Part shown: one piece after another, positions 1-6,468 of the stretch
Layout of the letters: every line of letters begins with the position of its first letter
Position numbering within the stretch: position 1 is the stretch's first letter
From: Parcubacteria group bacterium
GTDB taxonomy: Bacteria > Patescibacteriota > Minisyncoccia > Phycocordibacterales > GCA-002724975
NCBI GenBank assembly: GCA_002724975.1
Contig: PBQF01000077.1
Span: 1 to 11,572 of the forward strand
Length of the DNA: 11,572 bases
Direction of reading: 5' to 3'
Position numbers and translations under genes: made by a program
The notes under the pieces: model-generated
The model's input: only the letters and a program-made list of their open reading frames with translations
Database searches by the model: none
Told to the model about the DNA's origin: nothing

Positions 1-66
1 CGACAGCCTCACAGACCGCATATTACCGAAACAAGGATAGGTAATATGTCTTATTTTATATTATGA
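1..66 (+). CDS. 3' end of an unidentified upstream gene (frame uncertain)
   Basis: All three forward frames are open at the left edge, so the tail of an upstream gene probably lies here. Frame 1 runs to a TGA at 64-66 and would end ...IGNMSYFIL. Frame 2 ends at 38-40 (...RILPKQG) and frame 3 at 42-44 (...YYRNKDR). I favour frame 1: its stop overlaps the next ATG as ATGA, a junction used several times in this window, and the next gene has no Shine-Dalgarno of its own, as expected for a coupled gene. Too little sequence is present to name a product. Confidence 0.35.
   Translation, partial: RQPHRPHITETRIGNMSYFIL
19..48 (+). other. Perfect 9-bp inverted repeat (hairpin) ahead of gp33
   Basis: CATATTACC at 19-27 pairs exactly with GGTAATATG at 40-48 around a 12-base loop, and a G-T pair can extend the stem. 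A T-rich but interrupted tract follows (TCTTATTTTATATT), so it could act as a weak terminator of the upstream unit. The loop also contains AAGGA (33-37), eight bases ahead of an ATG at 46 that sits in the 3' arm. A regulatory fold over a translation start is therefore also possible. The structure is seen in the sequence; its role is inference. Confidence 0.45.
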
Positions 67-290
67 AACTTGGAATAACAACTAAAGGCTTTACTGCCAC
101 AATTGAAGAATTGGTGAGAACACATCATTTAAGTTATATGGAAGCTATTTTATTTTTTTGTCAAGAGCGGGATATAGAACCAGAACGTATAGTTAGGTAC
201 ATTGATCCTTCTGTAAAAGAAAAAATACAATTAGATGCGGAATCATTAAATTGTCTGAAGGGTCCTAAAACTACTAAATTGCCACTTTGA
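63..290 (+). CDS. 33: gp33-like late promoter transcription accessory protein
   Basis: A 75-residue acidic/basic mixed protein. The body (TIEELVRTHHLSYMEAILFF, then a CQERDIEPE-like stretch) looks like the short gp33 proteins of marine T4-type phages. It lies directly before gp59, as gene 33 does in T4. In T4, gp33 binds the beta flap of host RNA polymerase and, with gp55 and the sliding clamp, activates late promoters. T4 gp33 is 112 residues, so this is a reduced version. The C-terminus (TTKLPL) is short and hydrophobic and could be a clamp-contacting tail, which is inference. The ATG at 63 is the only ATG in this frame after an in-frame stop at 42-44. No Shine-Dalgarno is visible, so translation probably depends on coupling to the upstream frame through ATGA. 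A gp55 partner is encoded at 2629. Confidence 0.7.
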   Translation: MKLGITTKGFTATIEELVRTHHLSYMEAILFFCQERDIEPERIVRYIDPSVKEKIQLDAESLNCLKGPKTTKLPL

Positions 291-871
291 TGAATCCATT
301 TGAAGTATATCAAAATTATTTGGCATTGAAGCTACACTTTACTACTGATTATGATTTTTTTAAATATAACGGTAAGGTATCCGCCTCAATTAATTCTTTT
401 GAGAAACGTAAGGACAAATATCAATTTCTAAGGTTATCTAAAAAACTATCTGATGATCAGATATTAGAATTTCTAATTTCCAATTTCATTATCAATAAGA
501 CATGGATAGGAGATTTTGATAAAGCATCCTGGCGTGATCATCAAAAAACAATACAAAGTTTACAATATGTTTTTAAAAATGATTTAGAAATACTATTGAC
601 TCCAGTTGAGAATTTTGATATACTATTTAATAGTGATGAAGGAAAACACCCTAGGTTAATTAAAGCATATTTAGGTAAAAAAATATCATTAGAAACTTTG
701 GTTATTTTAGAGAAAGTTTTACAATATCGAACACGGTTTGATGAACGAATAAATGAAAAGTTTATCTGGCCCAAATTAAGTAAGTTAATTGATGATTATG
801 ACCCTTTCTTAAACGTAGATGTAAAAGCATTTAGAATGAAAACTTTAGTAATAGTACAGGAGAGTATATAA
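290..871 (+). CDS. 59: gp59-like DNA helicase loader
   Basis: A 193-residue protein that I recognise as T4 gp59, which loads the gp41 replicative helicase onto gp32-covered single-stranded DNA at forks and recombination intermediates. The supporting block is KRKDKYQFLRLSKKL, then FLISNFIINKTWIGDFDKA, about residues 40-85. It parallels the KRRDKY-FQKLS and FISNLVAN-WIGD stretches of T4 gp59 (217 residues). The downstream SLETLVILEKVL helix also matches T4's SFETFILLDSFL region. The start is taken as ATG 290, which overlaps the gp33 stop as TGATG; a TTG three bases earlier is less likely. No close Shine-Dalgarno is present, so coupling to gp33 is expected. The usual partner gene 32 is not in this window. 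Confidence 0.82.
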   Translation: MNPFEVYQNYLALKLHFTTDYDFFKYNGKVSASINSFEKRKDKYQFLRLSKKLSDDQILEFLISNFIINKTWIGDFDKASWRDHQKTIQSLQYVFKNDLEILLTPVENFDILFNSDEGKHPRLIKAYLGKKISLETLVILEKVLQYRTRFDERINEKFIWPKLSKLIDDYDPFLNVDVKAFRMKTLVIVQESI

Positions 872-1104
872 TGGCAGAGAAAGATAATTATGTAGAAGAA
901 GCAAAACGTAGGATTGCACACTTGTCTTATAAATTGGAACGAGCAGAGGGTCGTATTAAGGAGTTGGAATATAATAACTCAGAGCTCCAAAGGTGGGTGA
1001 ATGATACTTGTGTTCCTCGCATGGTCGAAATGAGTGATGAATTATCCAATCGGTATAATTCTAAAAAGTATCGTAATAAGAAGTGGCAGGAGTTGAAAGT
1101 ATGA
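871..1104 (+). CDS. Small coiled-coil protein of unknown function
   Basis: A 77-residue, charged protein with no family I can name. The N-terminal two thirds (about residues 5-45: EEAKRRIAHLSYKLERAEGR onward) has regular hydrophobic spacing between charged residues, which suggests a coiled coil. A basic tail (KKYRNKKWQELKV) follows. The ATG at 871 overlaps the gp59 stop (TAATG) and is preceded by a good ribosome site, AGGAG at 858-862, eight bases upstream. The gene end overlaps the next start by ATGA at 1101. Its position right after gp59 suggests expression with replication genes, but nothing in the sequence gives a specific role. Confidence 0.75.
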   Translation: MAEKDNYVEEAKRRIAHLSYKLERAEGRIKELEYNNSELQRWVNDTCVPRMVEMSDELSNRYNSKKYRNKKWQELKV

Positions 1105-1310
1105 CATATTTAGGAAAGGAAGTCCTAATGGAAGGTACTCGTCAGGAGCTAATTGATCATATGTTAGTTCTATTAGTTGAAATTCATTTTTTAAAATCTA
1201 GAATTGAGCCACATGATTGCGGACATATTCATACCACTATAAGCACTTTAGAGTATAGAGTAAAAGAATTAAAGGACCAGCTTAGTGAAGAAAATAAAGT
1301 CATCAGCTAA
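1101..1310 (+). CDS. Small hypothetical protein with C-terminal coiled coil
   Basis: A 69-residue protein, not recognised. It starts MTYLGKEVLMEGTRQELIDH, continues with a leucine/valine-rich helix (MLVLLVEIHFLKSRIE), a central HDCGHIH stretch rich in His/Cys, and a charged C-terminal helix (EYRVKELKDQLSEENK). The ATG at 1101 fits the ATGA overlap with the previous gene and has AGGAG (1087-1091) nine bases upstream. An internal ATG at 1128 behind a purine-rich stretch is an alternative giving 60 residues. The HxCGHxH cluster could bind a metal, but that is only a possibility from composition. The last 26 bases overlap the next gene. Confidence 0.65.
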   Translation: MTYLGKEVLMEGTRQELIDHMLVLLVEIHFLKSRIEPHDCGHIHTTISTLEYRVKELKDQLSEENKVIS

Positions 1311-1515
1311 GAATAAAACGAGTTACTTAGATTATATAAAGCTCCGTATTGAGGGGTTTAGGACAGGAAAGATTTTGAGATTCCCTATAGAACGAATTAA
1401 GGTTAATGTTGAAATGTGGGAGCATTTTTGTCCTCAGGAAGGATATGAAATGTATATAGGTAAAGATGAGCCGTGTAATTGGTGCGGCGAGTATGAGAAC
1501 GACCAAGTAGAATAA
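1285..1515 (+). CDS. Small hypothetical protein with C-terminal CxxC
   Basis: A 76-residue basic protein of unknown function. It starts at a GTG at 1285, chosen because AAAGGA (1271-1276) sits eight bases upstream and the product begins naturally as MKKIKSSAKNK. The second half carries HFCPQEGYEMYIGKDEPCNWCGE, where Cys49 and the Cys64/Cys67 pair with a nearby His could form a small zinc site. The gene overlaps its predecessor by 26 bases, so translation is probably coupled. It is the last protein gene before the tRNA, with 21 bases between them. I cannot assign a role; a small DNA- or protein-binding zinc protein is one plausible reading. Confidence 0.68.
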   Translation: MKKIKSSAKNKTSYLDYIKLRIEGFRTGKILRFPIERIKVNVEMWEHFCPQEGYEMYIGKDEPCNWCGEYENDQVE

Positions 1516-1536
1516 CACCTAAGGGTTAAGTTACTA

Positions 1537-1612
1537 GCCTCTGTAGCTCAGGTGATAGAGCACTCGCCTTGTAAGTGAGATGTCCGAGGTTTGACCCCTC
1601 GCAGAGGCTCCA
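1537..1612 (+). tRNA. tRNA-Thr (anticodon UGU), CCA encoded
   Basis: A full cloverleaf can be drawn. The acceptor stem is GCCTCTG/CAGAGGC with discriminator T and encoded CCA (1610-1612). The D stem is GCTC/GAGC with loop AGGTGATA. The anticodon stem is CTCGC/GTGAG with loop CTTGTAA, putting TGT at 1570-1572, which reads Thr ACA and its wobble relatives. The variable loop has five bases and the T stem is CGAGG/CCTCG with loop TTTGACC. ACA is a favoured type of codon in this AT-rich genome, which fits a translational supplement role. Position 56 is T instead of the near-universal C, and position 19 is A instead of G, a compensating pair at the tRNA elbow. It lies within a co-oriented protein operon and no separate promoter is evident. 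Confidence 0.95.
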
Positions 1613-1626
1613 AAAGAGAATATATT

Positions 1627-2064
1627 ATGGAAAAACCAGAACACAAACATATTATTATCAGGGCAGAGGTGAATGATCCGCCACAAAAGAATGATGGCGA
1701 ATCTCTAGTATTATGGATCAAATACCTGATTGATAAGATTGGCATGAAACTCTTACATGGGCCTCATTTTGCCTATGTTGATGTTGAAGGCAATAAAGGA
1801 CTAACTGCGGTTGCTATTATAGAAACCAGTCACATTGCTGTCCATGTATGGGAAGAAGCCTTCCCCGCATTGATGCAGATGGACGTGTATACTTGTGGGC
1901 CATTTGATCCACAGATAGTATTTAACTTCTTAAAGGCCTTTAGTCCAGTTAGTGTGGAATGGAAATATATTGATAGGGAGTTTGACCTAAAAACATTGGA
2001 TGTTGGTTCTTGGAGTGATGAAAGCAATAAACAATTAAATTTATTTAATAACAGAAAAACTTGA
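1627..2064 (+). CDS. speD: SpeD-type pyruvoyl-dependent decarboxylase (AdoMet decarboxylase family)
   Basis: A 145-residue protein of the prokaryotic S-adenosylmethionine decarboxylase family. Family members self-cleave at an internal serine to make a pyruvoyl cofactor, then decarboxylate AdoMet to supply aminopropyl groups for spermidine. The active-site block is clear: AIIETSHIAVHVWEE (residues 63-77) and DVYTCG (86-91). This gives Ser68 as the predicted pyruvoyl precursor, His73 for processing and Cys90 as proton donor. The residue before Ser68 is Thr, with Glu66 one further back, where classical enzymes read ESH. The start is ATG 1627, 15 bases after the tRNA; an upstream in-frame ATG lies inside the tRNA and is rejected. 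Only a weak AGAGA site precedes it. No spermidine synthase or other polyamine gene is in the window. Some SpeD homologues act on arginine or ornithine, so the substrate is not certain. Confidence 0.85.
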   Translation: MEKPEHKHIIIRAEVNDPPQKNDGESLVLWIKYLIDKIGMKLLHGPHFAYVDVEGNKGLTAVAIIETSHIAVHVWEEAFPALMQMDVYTCGPFDPQIVFNFLKAFSPVSVEWKYIDREFDLKTLDVGSWSDESNKQLNLFNNRKT

Positions 2065-2089
2065 CAATGTACTTTAAATGTGTTAGGCT
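2061..2089 (+). promoter_or_regulatory. Early (sigma70-like) promoter
   Basis: A consensus -35 TTGACA (2061-2066) is followed by a 17-base spacer and TAGGCT (2084-2089), a weaker -10 with TA at its start and T at its end. It overlaps the speD stop codon and lies 36 bases ahead of the next start. Host-type promoters of this form drive early genes in T4-type phages. The -10 is imperfect, so strength is uncertain. Confidence 0.5.
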
Positions 2090-2101
2090 GGAACAGTCTA
2101 A
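2083..2101 (+). other. Small stem-loop overlapping the -10 region, ahead of a ribosome site
   Basis: TTAGGCT (2083-2089) pairs with AGTCTAA (2095-2101), including one G-T pair, around a GGAAC loop. There is no T-run afterwards, only an A-rich tract and AAAGGA (2108-2113), so it is not a standard terminator. In transcripts reading through from upstream it would form just before the ribosome site. T4-type phages are known to carry early promoter plus stem-loop cassettes between genes, and this pair resembles that arrangement. Confidence 0.35.
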
Positions 2102-2124
2102 ACAAAAAAAGGACATTTTTAAAT

Positions 2125-2616
2125 ATGAAGAAGTATGTTTATCTCGCAGGCCCAATTGCAGGGTGTACAGCGGATGAGGGAAATAGTTGGAGATATTTGG
2201 TGCAAGATCGTTTACCACACAATATAATTGGTATATCTCCACTAAGGTGTGAACCTTTGAAAAAAGGTATGGTTTATACAGACGATGGTGCTACTGATCC
2301 TATGTGGTCAGATGCCCGTGCCATTAATGCAAAGAATTGGTTAGATACTGAATCTTCTGATTTGGTACTAGCTTACCTACCAAAGTATATGAATGATAGA
2401 CGACCATCTATTGGTACTATTATTGAAATCGGATGGGCTATTGGTTTGAGAAAACCATTAATTGTAGTATCTGATGATGAATATATGATGGAACATCCTC
2501 TTATCCAACGCAATGCATCGTGGAGATTAGATAATTTAGATGATGCTGTAGAAGTTATTATCGGTTTGTTTAATGATTATGTAAACCCACAACAAGAGGG
2601 TATGCTGCGGGGTTAA
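2125..2616 (+). CDS. Nucleoside 2-deoxyribosyltransferase-like protein
   Basis: A 163-residue protein with the fold signature of nucleoside 2-deoxyribosyltransferases and related nucleotide hydrolases. It has an N-terminal VYLAGPIAG (residues 5-13), a central Asp in ESSDLVLAYL (Asp79) and the catalytic block SIGTIIEIGWA, where Glu101 would be the nucleophile that forms the covalent (deoxy)ribosyl intermediate. Family enzymes exchange or hydrolyse the N-glycosidic bond of nucleosides or nucleotides, so a role in nucleotide salvage or in editing the phage nucleotide pool is likely. The exact substrate cannot be read from sequence. ATG 2125 is chosen because it begins MKKYVYLAGP and has AAAGGA (2108-2113) upstream. 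An earlier in-frame ATG at 2080 would fall within the promoter. The gene is followed immediately by gp55. Confidence 0.75.
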   Translation: MKKYVYLAGPIAGCTADEGNSWRYLVQDRLPHNIIGISPLRCEPLKKGMVYTDDGATDPMWSDARAINAKNWLDTESSDLVLAYLPKYMNDRRPSIGTIIEIGWAIGLRKPLIVVSDDEYMMEHPLIQRNASWRLDNLDDAVEVIIGLFNDYVNPQQEGMLRG

Positions 2617-2628
2617 TTGGAGACCCTA

Positions 2629-3117
2629 ATGGCTAAAAAAACAAAGAAAAAATCAATACATTATGTAAATAACAAAGAGTTCTTAGCAGCAGTAATAGAG
2701 AGAAAAGAGTTAATTAAAGAGGCTGAATCTGTTGGAGATCCTCCACCACAGATTAGTAATTATTTGGGAGAATGTATCCTGAAGATTGCTAATCATTTAT
2801 CTTTTCGGCCGAATTTTATCAATTATACCTATCGTGAAGAAATGATTTCTGATGGTATAGAAAATTGCTTACAATATATAGATAGATTTGATCCAGAAAA
2901 ATCTTCTAATCCGTTTGCATATTTTACCCAAATAATTTATTATGCTTTTGTTCGTAGAATTTTAAAAGAAAAGAAACAGCAGAAGATTAAGGAGAAATTA
3001 TTGAAAGAATCTAACATAGAATCTCGTATAGCTTTACAAGCACACGATGATGAAAGGGAATATCAACAACAATTTGTGGAAATGCTAGACAAGTATACTT
3101 TTCACCAAGATGAATAA
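2629..3117 (+). CDS. 55: gp55-like sigma factor for late transcription
   Basis: A 162-residue protein resembling T4 gp55 (185 residues), the minimal sigma factor that directs host RNA polymerase to TATAAATA late promoters. The recognisable part is the sigma region 2-like segment: YREEMISDGIENCLQYIDRF then DPEKSSNPFAYFTQIIYYAFVRRI (about residues 80-125), the core-binding/-10-recognition helices of the sigma family. A lysine-rich helix and a C-terminal tail with FVEMLDKYTF follow; that hydrophobic end may be the clamp-contacting part, by analogy with T4. GGAG (2619-2622) lies six bases before ATG 2629, so this start is preferred over a TTG at 2617. A partner gp33 is at 63 and a matching late box is at 11481. 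Confidence 0.85.
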   Translation: MAKKTKKKSIHYVNNKEFLAAVIERKELIKEAESVGDPPPQISNYLGECILKIANHLSFRPNFINYTYREEMISDGIENCLQYIDRFDPEKSSNPFAYFTQIIYYAFVRRILKEKKQQKIKEKLLKESNIESRIALQAHDDEREYQQQFVEMLDKYTFHQDE

Positions 3118-3122
3118 AATAT

Positions 3123-4181
3123 ATGAAGGTAGCGTTAATAAGCGACACCCATCATGGTGGTCGAAACGATAGTTTGTCTTTTGCCGAACACCAAAGGCAA
3201 TTTTATAAAACTATATTTTTTCCGGAATGTTCAAGACAAAATATTACAACAATTATCCATTTAGGGGACGTATTTGATAGAAGGAAATATTCAAATTTTA
3301 ATAGTTTAAAATTAGCAAAGGAAATGTTTTTTGAGCCTGCAAGGCAATATGATGTTCATATGTTGGTTGGTAACCATGATTGTTATTATAAAAATAATAA
3401 TGAAGTAAATTCAATATCATTAACTTGCGCTGAGTATGATAATATTAAAGTTTATCAGGACATTCCAGAAGTTGCTACTTTTGATGGGTTGGATATACTT
3501 ATGGTTCCATGGATAGCATCTGCTCATTATGCTAAATCTATACATAAAATAAAATCAGCTGCAGCAGAGATTCTTATGGGCCATTTAGCTATTATGGGAA
3601 GTGAAATGATTCCTGGATTTTATTGTGACCATGGTTTGGAACGAGAGTTATTTAAGAGATATGAAAGAGTATTTTCAGGACACTTCCACCAACAGCAAGA
3701 TGATGGCCATATTCGTTATTTAGGATCTCCATATGAAATGTTTTGGAATGATTGGAATACTAAAAAAGGATTTCACATATTTGATACCGAAACTAGAGAG
3801 ATTGAGTTTTATCAAAACCCCTATAAGTTATTTAAAAAGATTTATTATGATGACACTAAAGAAGATATAACAAAAATTGATTTGGATGAATATGATGGGT
3901 GTTATGTAAAGATTGTAGTTATACAAAAAACAGATTTTTATACCTTTGATCGTTTTGTGGAGCGATGCTACAACGAGGGGAACTTTTTTGAGCTGAAGAT
4001 AGTTGAGGACTTTAGTGACTTAGACCCCGATACTATAGCTGATAGTGAGTTGGAAGAAATCGAGGATACTATGTCGTTATTGGAAAAGTATGTAAATGAG
4101 ATAGACAGCAAGTTATTAAATAAGAAGAAACTGAATAGACTGCTTAAGGGTCTGTATGTAGAAGCGAATGAAGTTGAATGA
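3123..4181 (+). CDS. 47: gp47-like recombination endonuclease subunit (SbcD/Mre11 type)
   Basis: A 352-residue calcineurin-like metallophosphoesterase, the nuclease subunit of the gp46/gp47 (SbcCD, Rad50/Mre11) complex. That complex resects DNA ends for recombination-dependent replication and host DNA breakdown. All metal motifs are present in order: DTHHG (residues 8-12), GDVFDRR (48-54), GNHD (83-86), GH (153-154) and GHFH (186-189). The C-terminal part, after about residue 215, is the helical region that contacts the gp46 coiled-coil base. T4 gp47 is 339 residues, so this is full length. It starts five bases after gp55 without a good Shine-Dalgarno and its stop overlaps the gp46 start as ATGA, so the two subunits are coupled. 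Confidence 0.95.
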   Translation: MKVALISDTHHGGRNDSLSFAEHQRQFYKTIFFPECSRQNITTIIHLGDVFDRRKYSNFNSLKLAKEMFFEPARQYDVHMLVGNHDCYYKNNNEVNSISLTCAEYDNIKVYQDIPEVATFDGLDILMVPWIASAHYAKSIHKIKSAAAEILMGHLAIMGSEMIPGFYCDHGLERELFKRYERVFSGHFHQQQDDGHIRYLGSPYEMFWNDWNTKKGFHIFDTETREIEFYQNPYKLFKKIYYDDTKEDITKIDLDEYDGCYVKIVVIQKTDFYTFDRFVERCYNEGNFFELKIVEDFSDLDPDTIADSELEEIEDTMSLLEKYVNEIDSKLLNKKKLNRLLKGLYVEANEVE

Positions 4182-5893
4182 TTAAATTTAAAACCATCGA
4201 ATTTAAAAATTTCCTATCAACAGGGAATACTCCAATAATTATACATTTAAATAAGGAGAATACTACATTAATTAGTGGAGAGAATGGGTCAGGAAAATCA
4301 ACGATGTTGGATGCCTTGACTTTTGGTTTATTTGGTAAGGCTTTCCGGAACATTAAAAAGGATCAATTAGTAAACTCTGTAAATGAGCGTGATTGTAAAG
4401 TTGAGGTAAAATTTAATATAGGTAGAATTAGATATCATATCATCCGCGGAATTAAACCAAATAGATTTGAGATTTATAAGAATGATAAGATGATAAATCA
4501 AGATGCTAGTGTGAGGGATTATCAAAAACATTTAGAATCAAACATTCTCAAATTAAATTACAGGTCGTTTACACAGGTAGTTATTTTAGGCTCATCGTCC
4601 TTTGTTCCATTTATGCAATTGACACCAGCTCATAGGCGTGAAGTGGTTGAGGAGATTTTAGACATTAAGATATTTTCTTTAATGAATTATATTCTCAAGT
4701 ATCGTATTAAAGATATGAAAGAAAGACAGAGAGATATTACTCATGAGTTTAATTTAGTAGACACCAAAATTAGTATGGCTGCAGACCACATTTTAAAGAC
4801 TAAAGAAAAAAGCAAGTCTAATAAAACAGCGTTAGAGGTGAAGATAAAAAAGAATGAAAATGAGATGCTTAAACTCAACGGCCAGGTCGCTGACTTGCAA
4901 TCTAAAATTGATGAATGGCAAAATAATATTTTACCTAAACAGACAGCCTTACAAGAAGAATTGTTTAATCACCAATCAGTAAAAAATAAAATACAGGACA
5001 ACCAAAGGAAAATAGAAAAGGATATTAATTTTTATAAAGATAATGATGAGTGCCCTACTTGCGAACAGCCTATAGATAAAAGTTTTAAAGAGAATACGGT
5101 AAATACTCTTACAGAAAAATGTAATCTGTATATTGAAGCGTCTACTGAAATGTCTGAAAGGTTAGGAGAAATGGAGGCAAGACACATTCTGTATAAAAAT
5201 ATAGAGAAAGATAGTCGAGAGTTAGAGGTTGATACTGCTAAGAAAACAACATCAATAAATTCCATCACATCATTTAATAAGGATTTATTAAACCAGATAA
5301 AGGATTTGGAAAACATTGATGCTGAATTAACAGAAGAAAAAACCAAACTTAAAATTTATAATGATGAATTAAAAACTATTAATAAACAAAAAGAGAAATT
5401 AACAGAAGATAATAATTATCTAGCGTTAGCAAAACAACTTTTACAAGATTCTGGCATTAAGACTAAAATTATTAAACGATATTTACCAGTGATGAATAAA
5501 CTTATTAATAGTTATCTTTCAGCATTAGAGTTTCAAGTTAAGTTTGAGTTAGATGAGGAGTTTAAAGAAACAATCAGGTCTAGATATCGAGATGTGTTTG
5601 GTTATGATAACTTTAGTGAAGGCGAGAAGATGAGAATAGACTTGGCGTTGTTGTTTACATGGCGACAGATAGCAAAGATGAAGAATAGCACCAATACAAA
5701 TCTTTTGATACTTGATGAAATATTTGATTCGTCATTGGATTATAATGGAACAGATGAGTTTTTAAAGATAGTAAATAAATTGTCAGGAGAAAATGTGTTT
5801 ATTATATCACATAAAAGTGACCTTAATGTAGATAAGTTTGATTCTACAATTCGGTTTGAGAAGCAAAATAATTTTAGTAAAATAGTAGGTTAA
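4178..5893 (+). CDS. 46: gp46-like recombination endonuclease subunit (SbcC/Rad50 type ATPase)
   Basis: A 571-residue SMC-like ATPase, close to the 560 of T4 gp46, that powers and regulates the gp47 nuclease. Walker A is GENGSGKST (34-42). Two charged coiled-coil arms flank a zinc hook CPTC (Cys292, Cys295) that would join two complexes. The ABC signature appears as FSEGEKMRIDLAL (from 479), Walker B as LLILDEIFDSSLD (Asp513, Glu514, with D-loop) and the H-loop as ISHKSDL (His545). Every element needed for ATP hydrolysis is intact. The start overlaps the gp47 stop (ATGA), and the stop is one base from the deformylase start. It supports replication and repair in the infected cell's cytoplasm. 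Confidence 0.96.
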   Translation: MIKFKTIEFKNFLSTGNTPIIIHLNKENTTLISGENGSGKSTMLDALTFGLFGKAFRNIKKDQLVNSVNERDCKVEVKFNIGRIRYHIIRGIKPNRFEIYKNDKMINQDASVRDYQKHLESNILKLNYRSFTQVVILGSSSFVPFMQLTPAHRREVVEEILDIKIFSLMNYILKYRIKDMKERQRDITHEFNLVDTKISMAADHILKTKEKSKSNKTALEVKIKKNENEMLKLNGQVADLQSKIDEWQNNILPKQTALQEELFNHQSVKNKIQDNQRKIEKDINFYKDNDECPTCEQPIDKSFKENTVNTLTEKCNLYIEASTEMSERLGEMEARHILYKNIEKDSRELEVDTAKKTTSINSITSFNKDLLNQIKDLENIDAELTEEKTKLKIYNDELKTINKQKEKLTEDNNYLALAKQLLQDSGIKTKIIKRYLPVMNKLINSYLSALEFQVKFELDEEFKETIRSRYRDVFGYDNFSEGEKMRIDLALLFTWRQIAKMKNSTNTNLLILDEIFDSSLDYNGTDEFLKIVNKLSGENVFIISHKSDLNVDKFDSTIRFEKQNNFSKIVG

Positions 5894-5894
5894 T

Positions 5895-6467
5895 ATGATG
5901 AAATTAGTTACAGAAAAAAATCAAATATTGAAAGAGGTTTGTGCTCCTTTTGATTTTGAAAATCCAATTGTGGATCAAGAAGAACTTATAACCAATTTGC
6001 AAGCGGTCCGGCAGGAAAAAGCTGGTCTTGGGCTGTCAGCTCCACAACTTGGAATAAATAGTAGAGTATTTGTTATTGGTTTAAGTGACATGACTGTTGA
6101 AGGTGCTGAGGATTATGCTAAAGCTTTTTTTAATCCACAGATATTTTGGGATCAAACTACAAATACATATCCAGATAATGAATTAACTTATATGGTTGAG
6201 GGTTGTTTAAGTTATCCTGGAATGTTTTTAAAAATTAAAAGACCAAATCATATCATTATGGAATGGTATACAGAAGAAGGTGAACGAGAGGTAGATGAAT
6301 TTAGCGGAATGACCTCCCGAATACTTCAACATGAAATAGACCACTTGAATGGTGTTACTTTTGATAAAAAAGCTTCAACATACCATTTACAGCAGGCTAG
6401 AAGGAAGCTCAAGGCTCAATTAAGAGCTCGAAAGAGATTTGAATTAATTAAAAAACGAGGATATTAA
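5895..6467 (+). CDS. def: Peptide deformylase
   Basis: A 190-residue metalloenzyme that removes the formyl group from the N-terminal methionine of new proteins. The three family motifs are intact: GLGLSAPQ (44-51), EGCLSYPG (102-109) and QHEIDHLNG (145-153). Cys104, His146 and His150 bind the metal and Glu147 is the catalytic base. Known phage deformylases, for example those of cyanophages, are often short and end soon after the third motif. This one keeps about 37 further residues, including a basic helix (QQARRKLKAQLRARKRF), so it looks more like a complete bacterial enzyme. It starts at ATG 5895 or the adjacent ATG 5898, one base after gp46. Likely role: sustaining processing of the burst of phage proteins or of rapidly turned-over host proteins. 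Confidence 0.95.
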   Translation: MMKLVTEKNQILKEVCAPFDFENPIVDQEELITNLQAVRQEKAGLGLSAPQLGINSRVFVIGLSDMTVEGAEDYAKAFFNPQIFWDQTTNTYPDNELTYMVEGCLSYPGMFLKIKRPNHIIMEWYTEEGEREVDEFSGMTSRILQHEIDHLNGVTFDKKASTYHLQQARRKLKAQLRARKRFELIKKRGY

Positions 6468-6468
6468 T

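Noticed and set aside
1591..1626. Upstream in-frame ATG extending the SpeD gene into the tRNA
   Set aside because: It lies inside the T loop of a well-formed tRNA, and the family-like protein starts at 1627.
2080..2124. Upstream ATG for the deoxyribosyltransferase-like gene
   Set aside because: It falls within the promoter spacer, so a transcript from that promoter would lack it. The conserved protein begins at 2125 behind a ribosome site.
5032..5346. 104-residue minus-strand frame opposite gp46
   Set aside because: It lies opposite the gp46 coiled coil; its Ser/Phe-rich composition reflects reverse reading of Lys/Glu codons.
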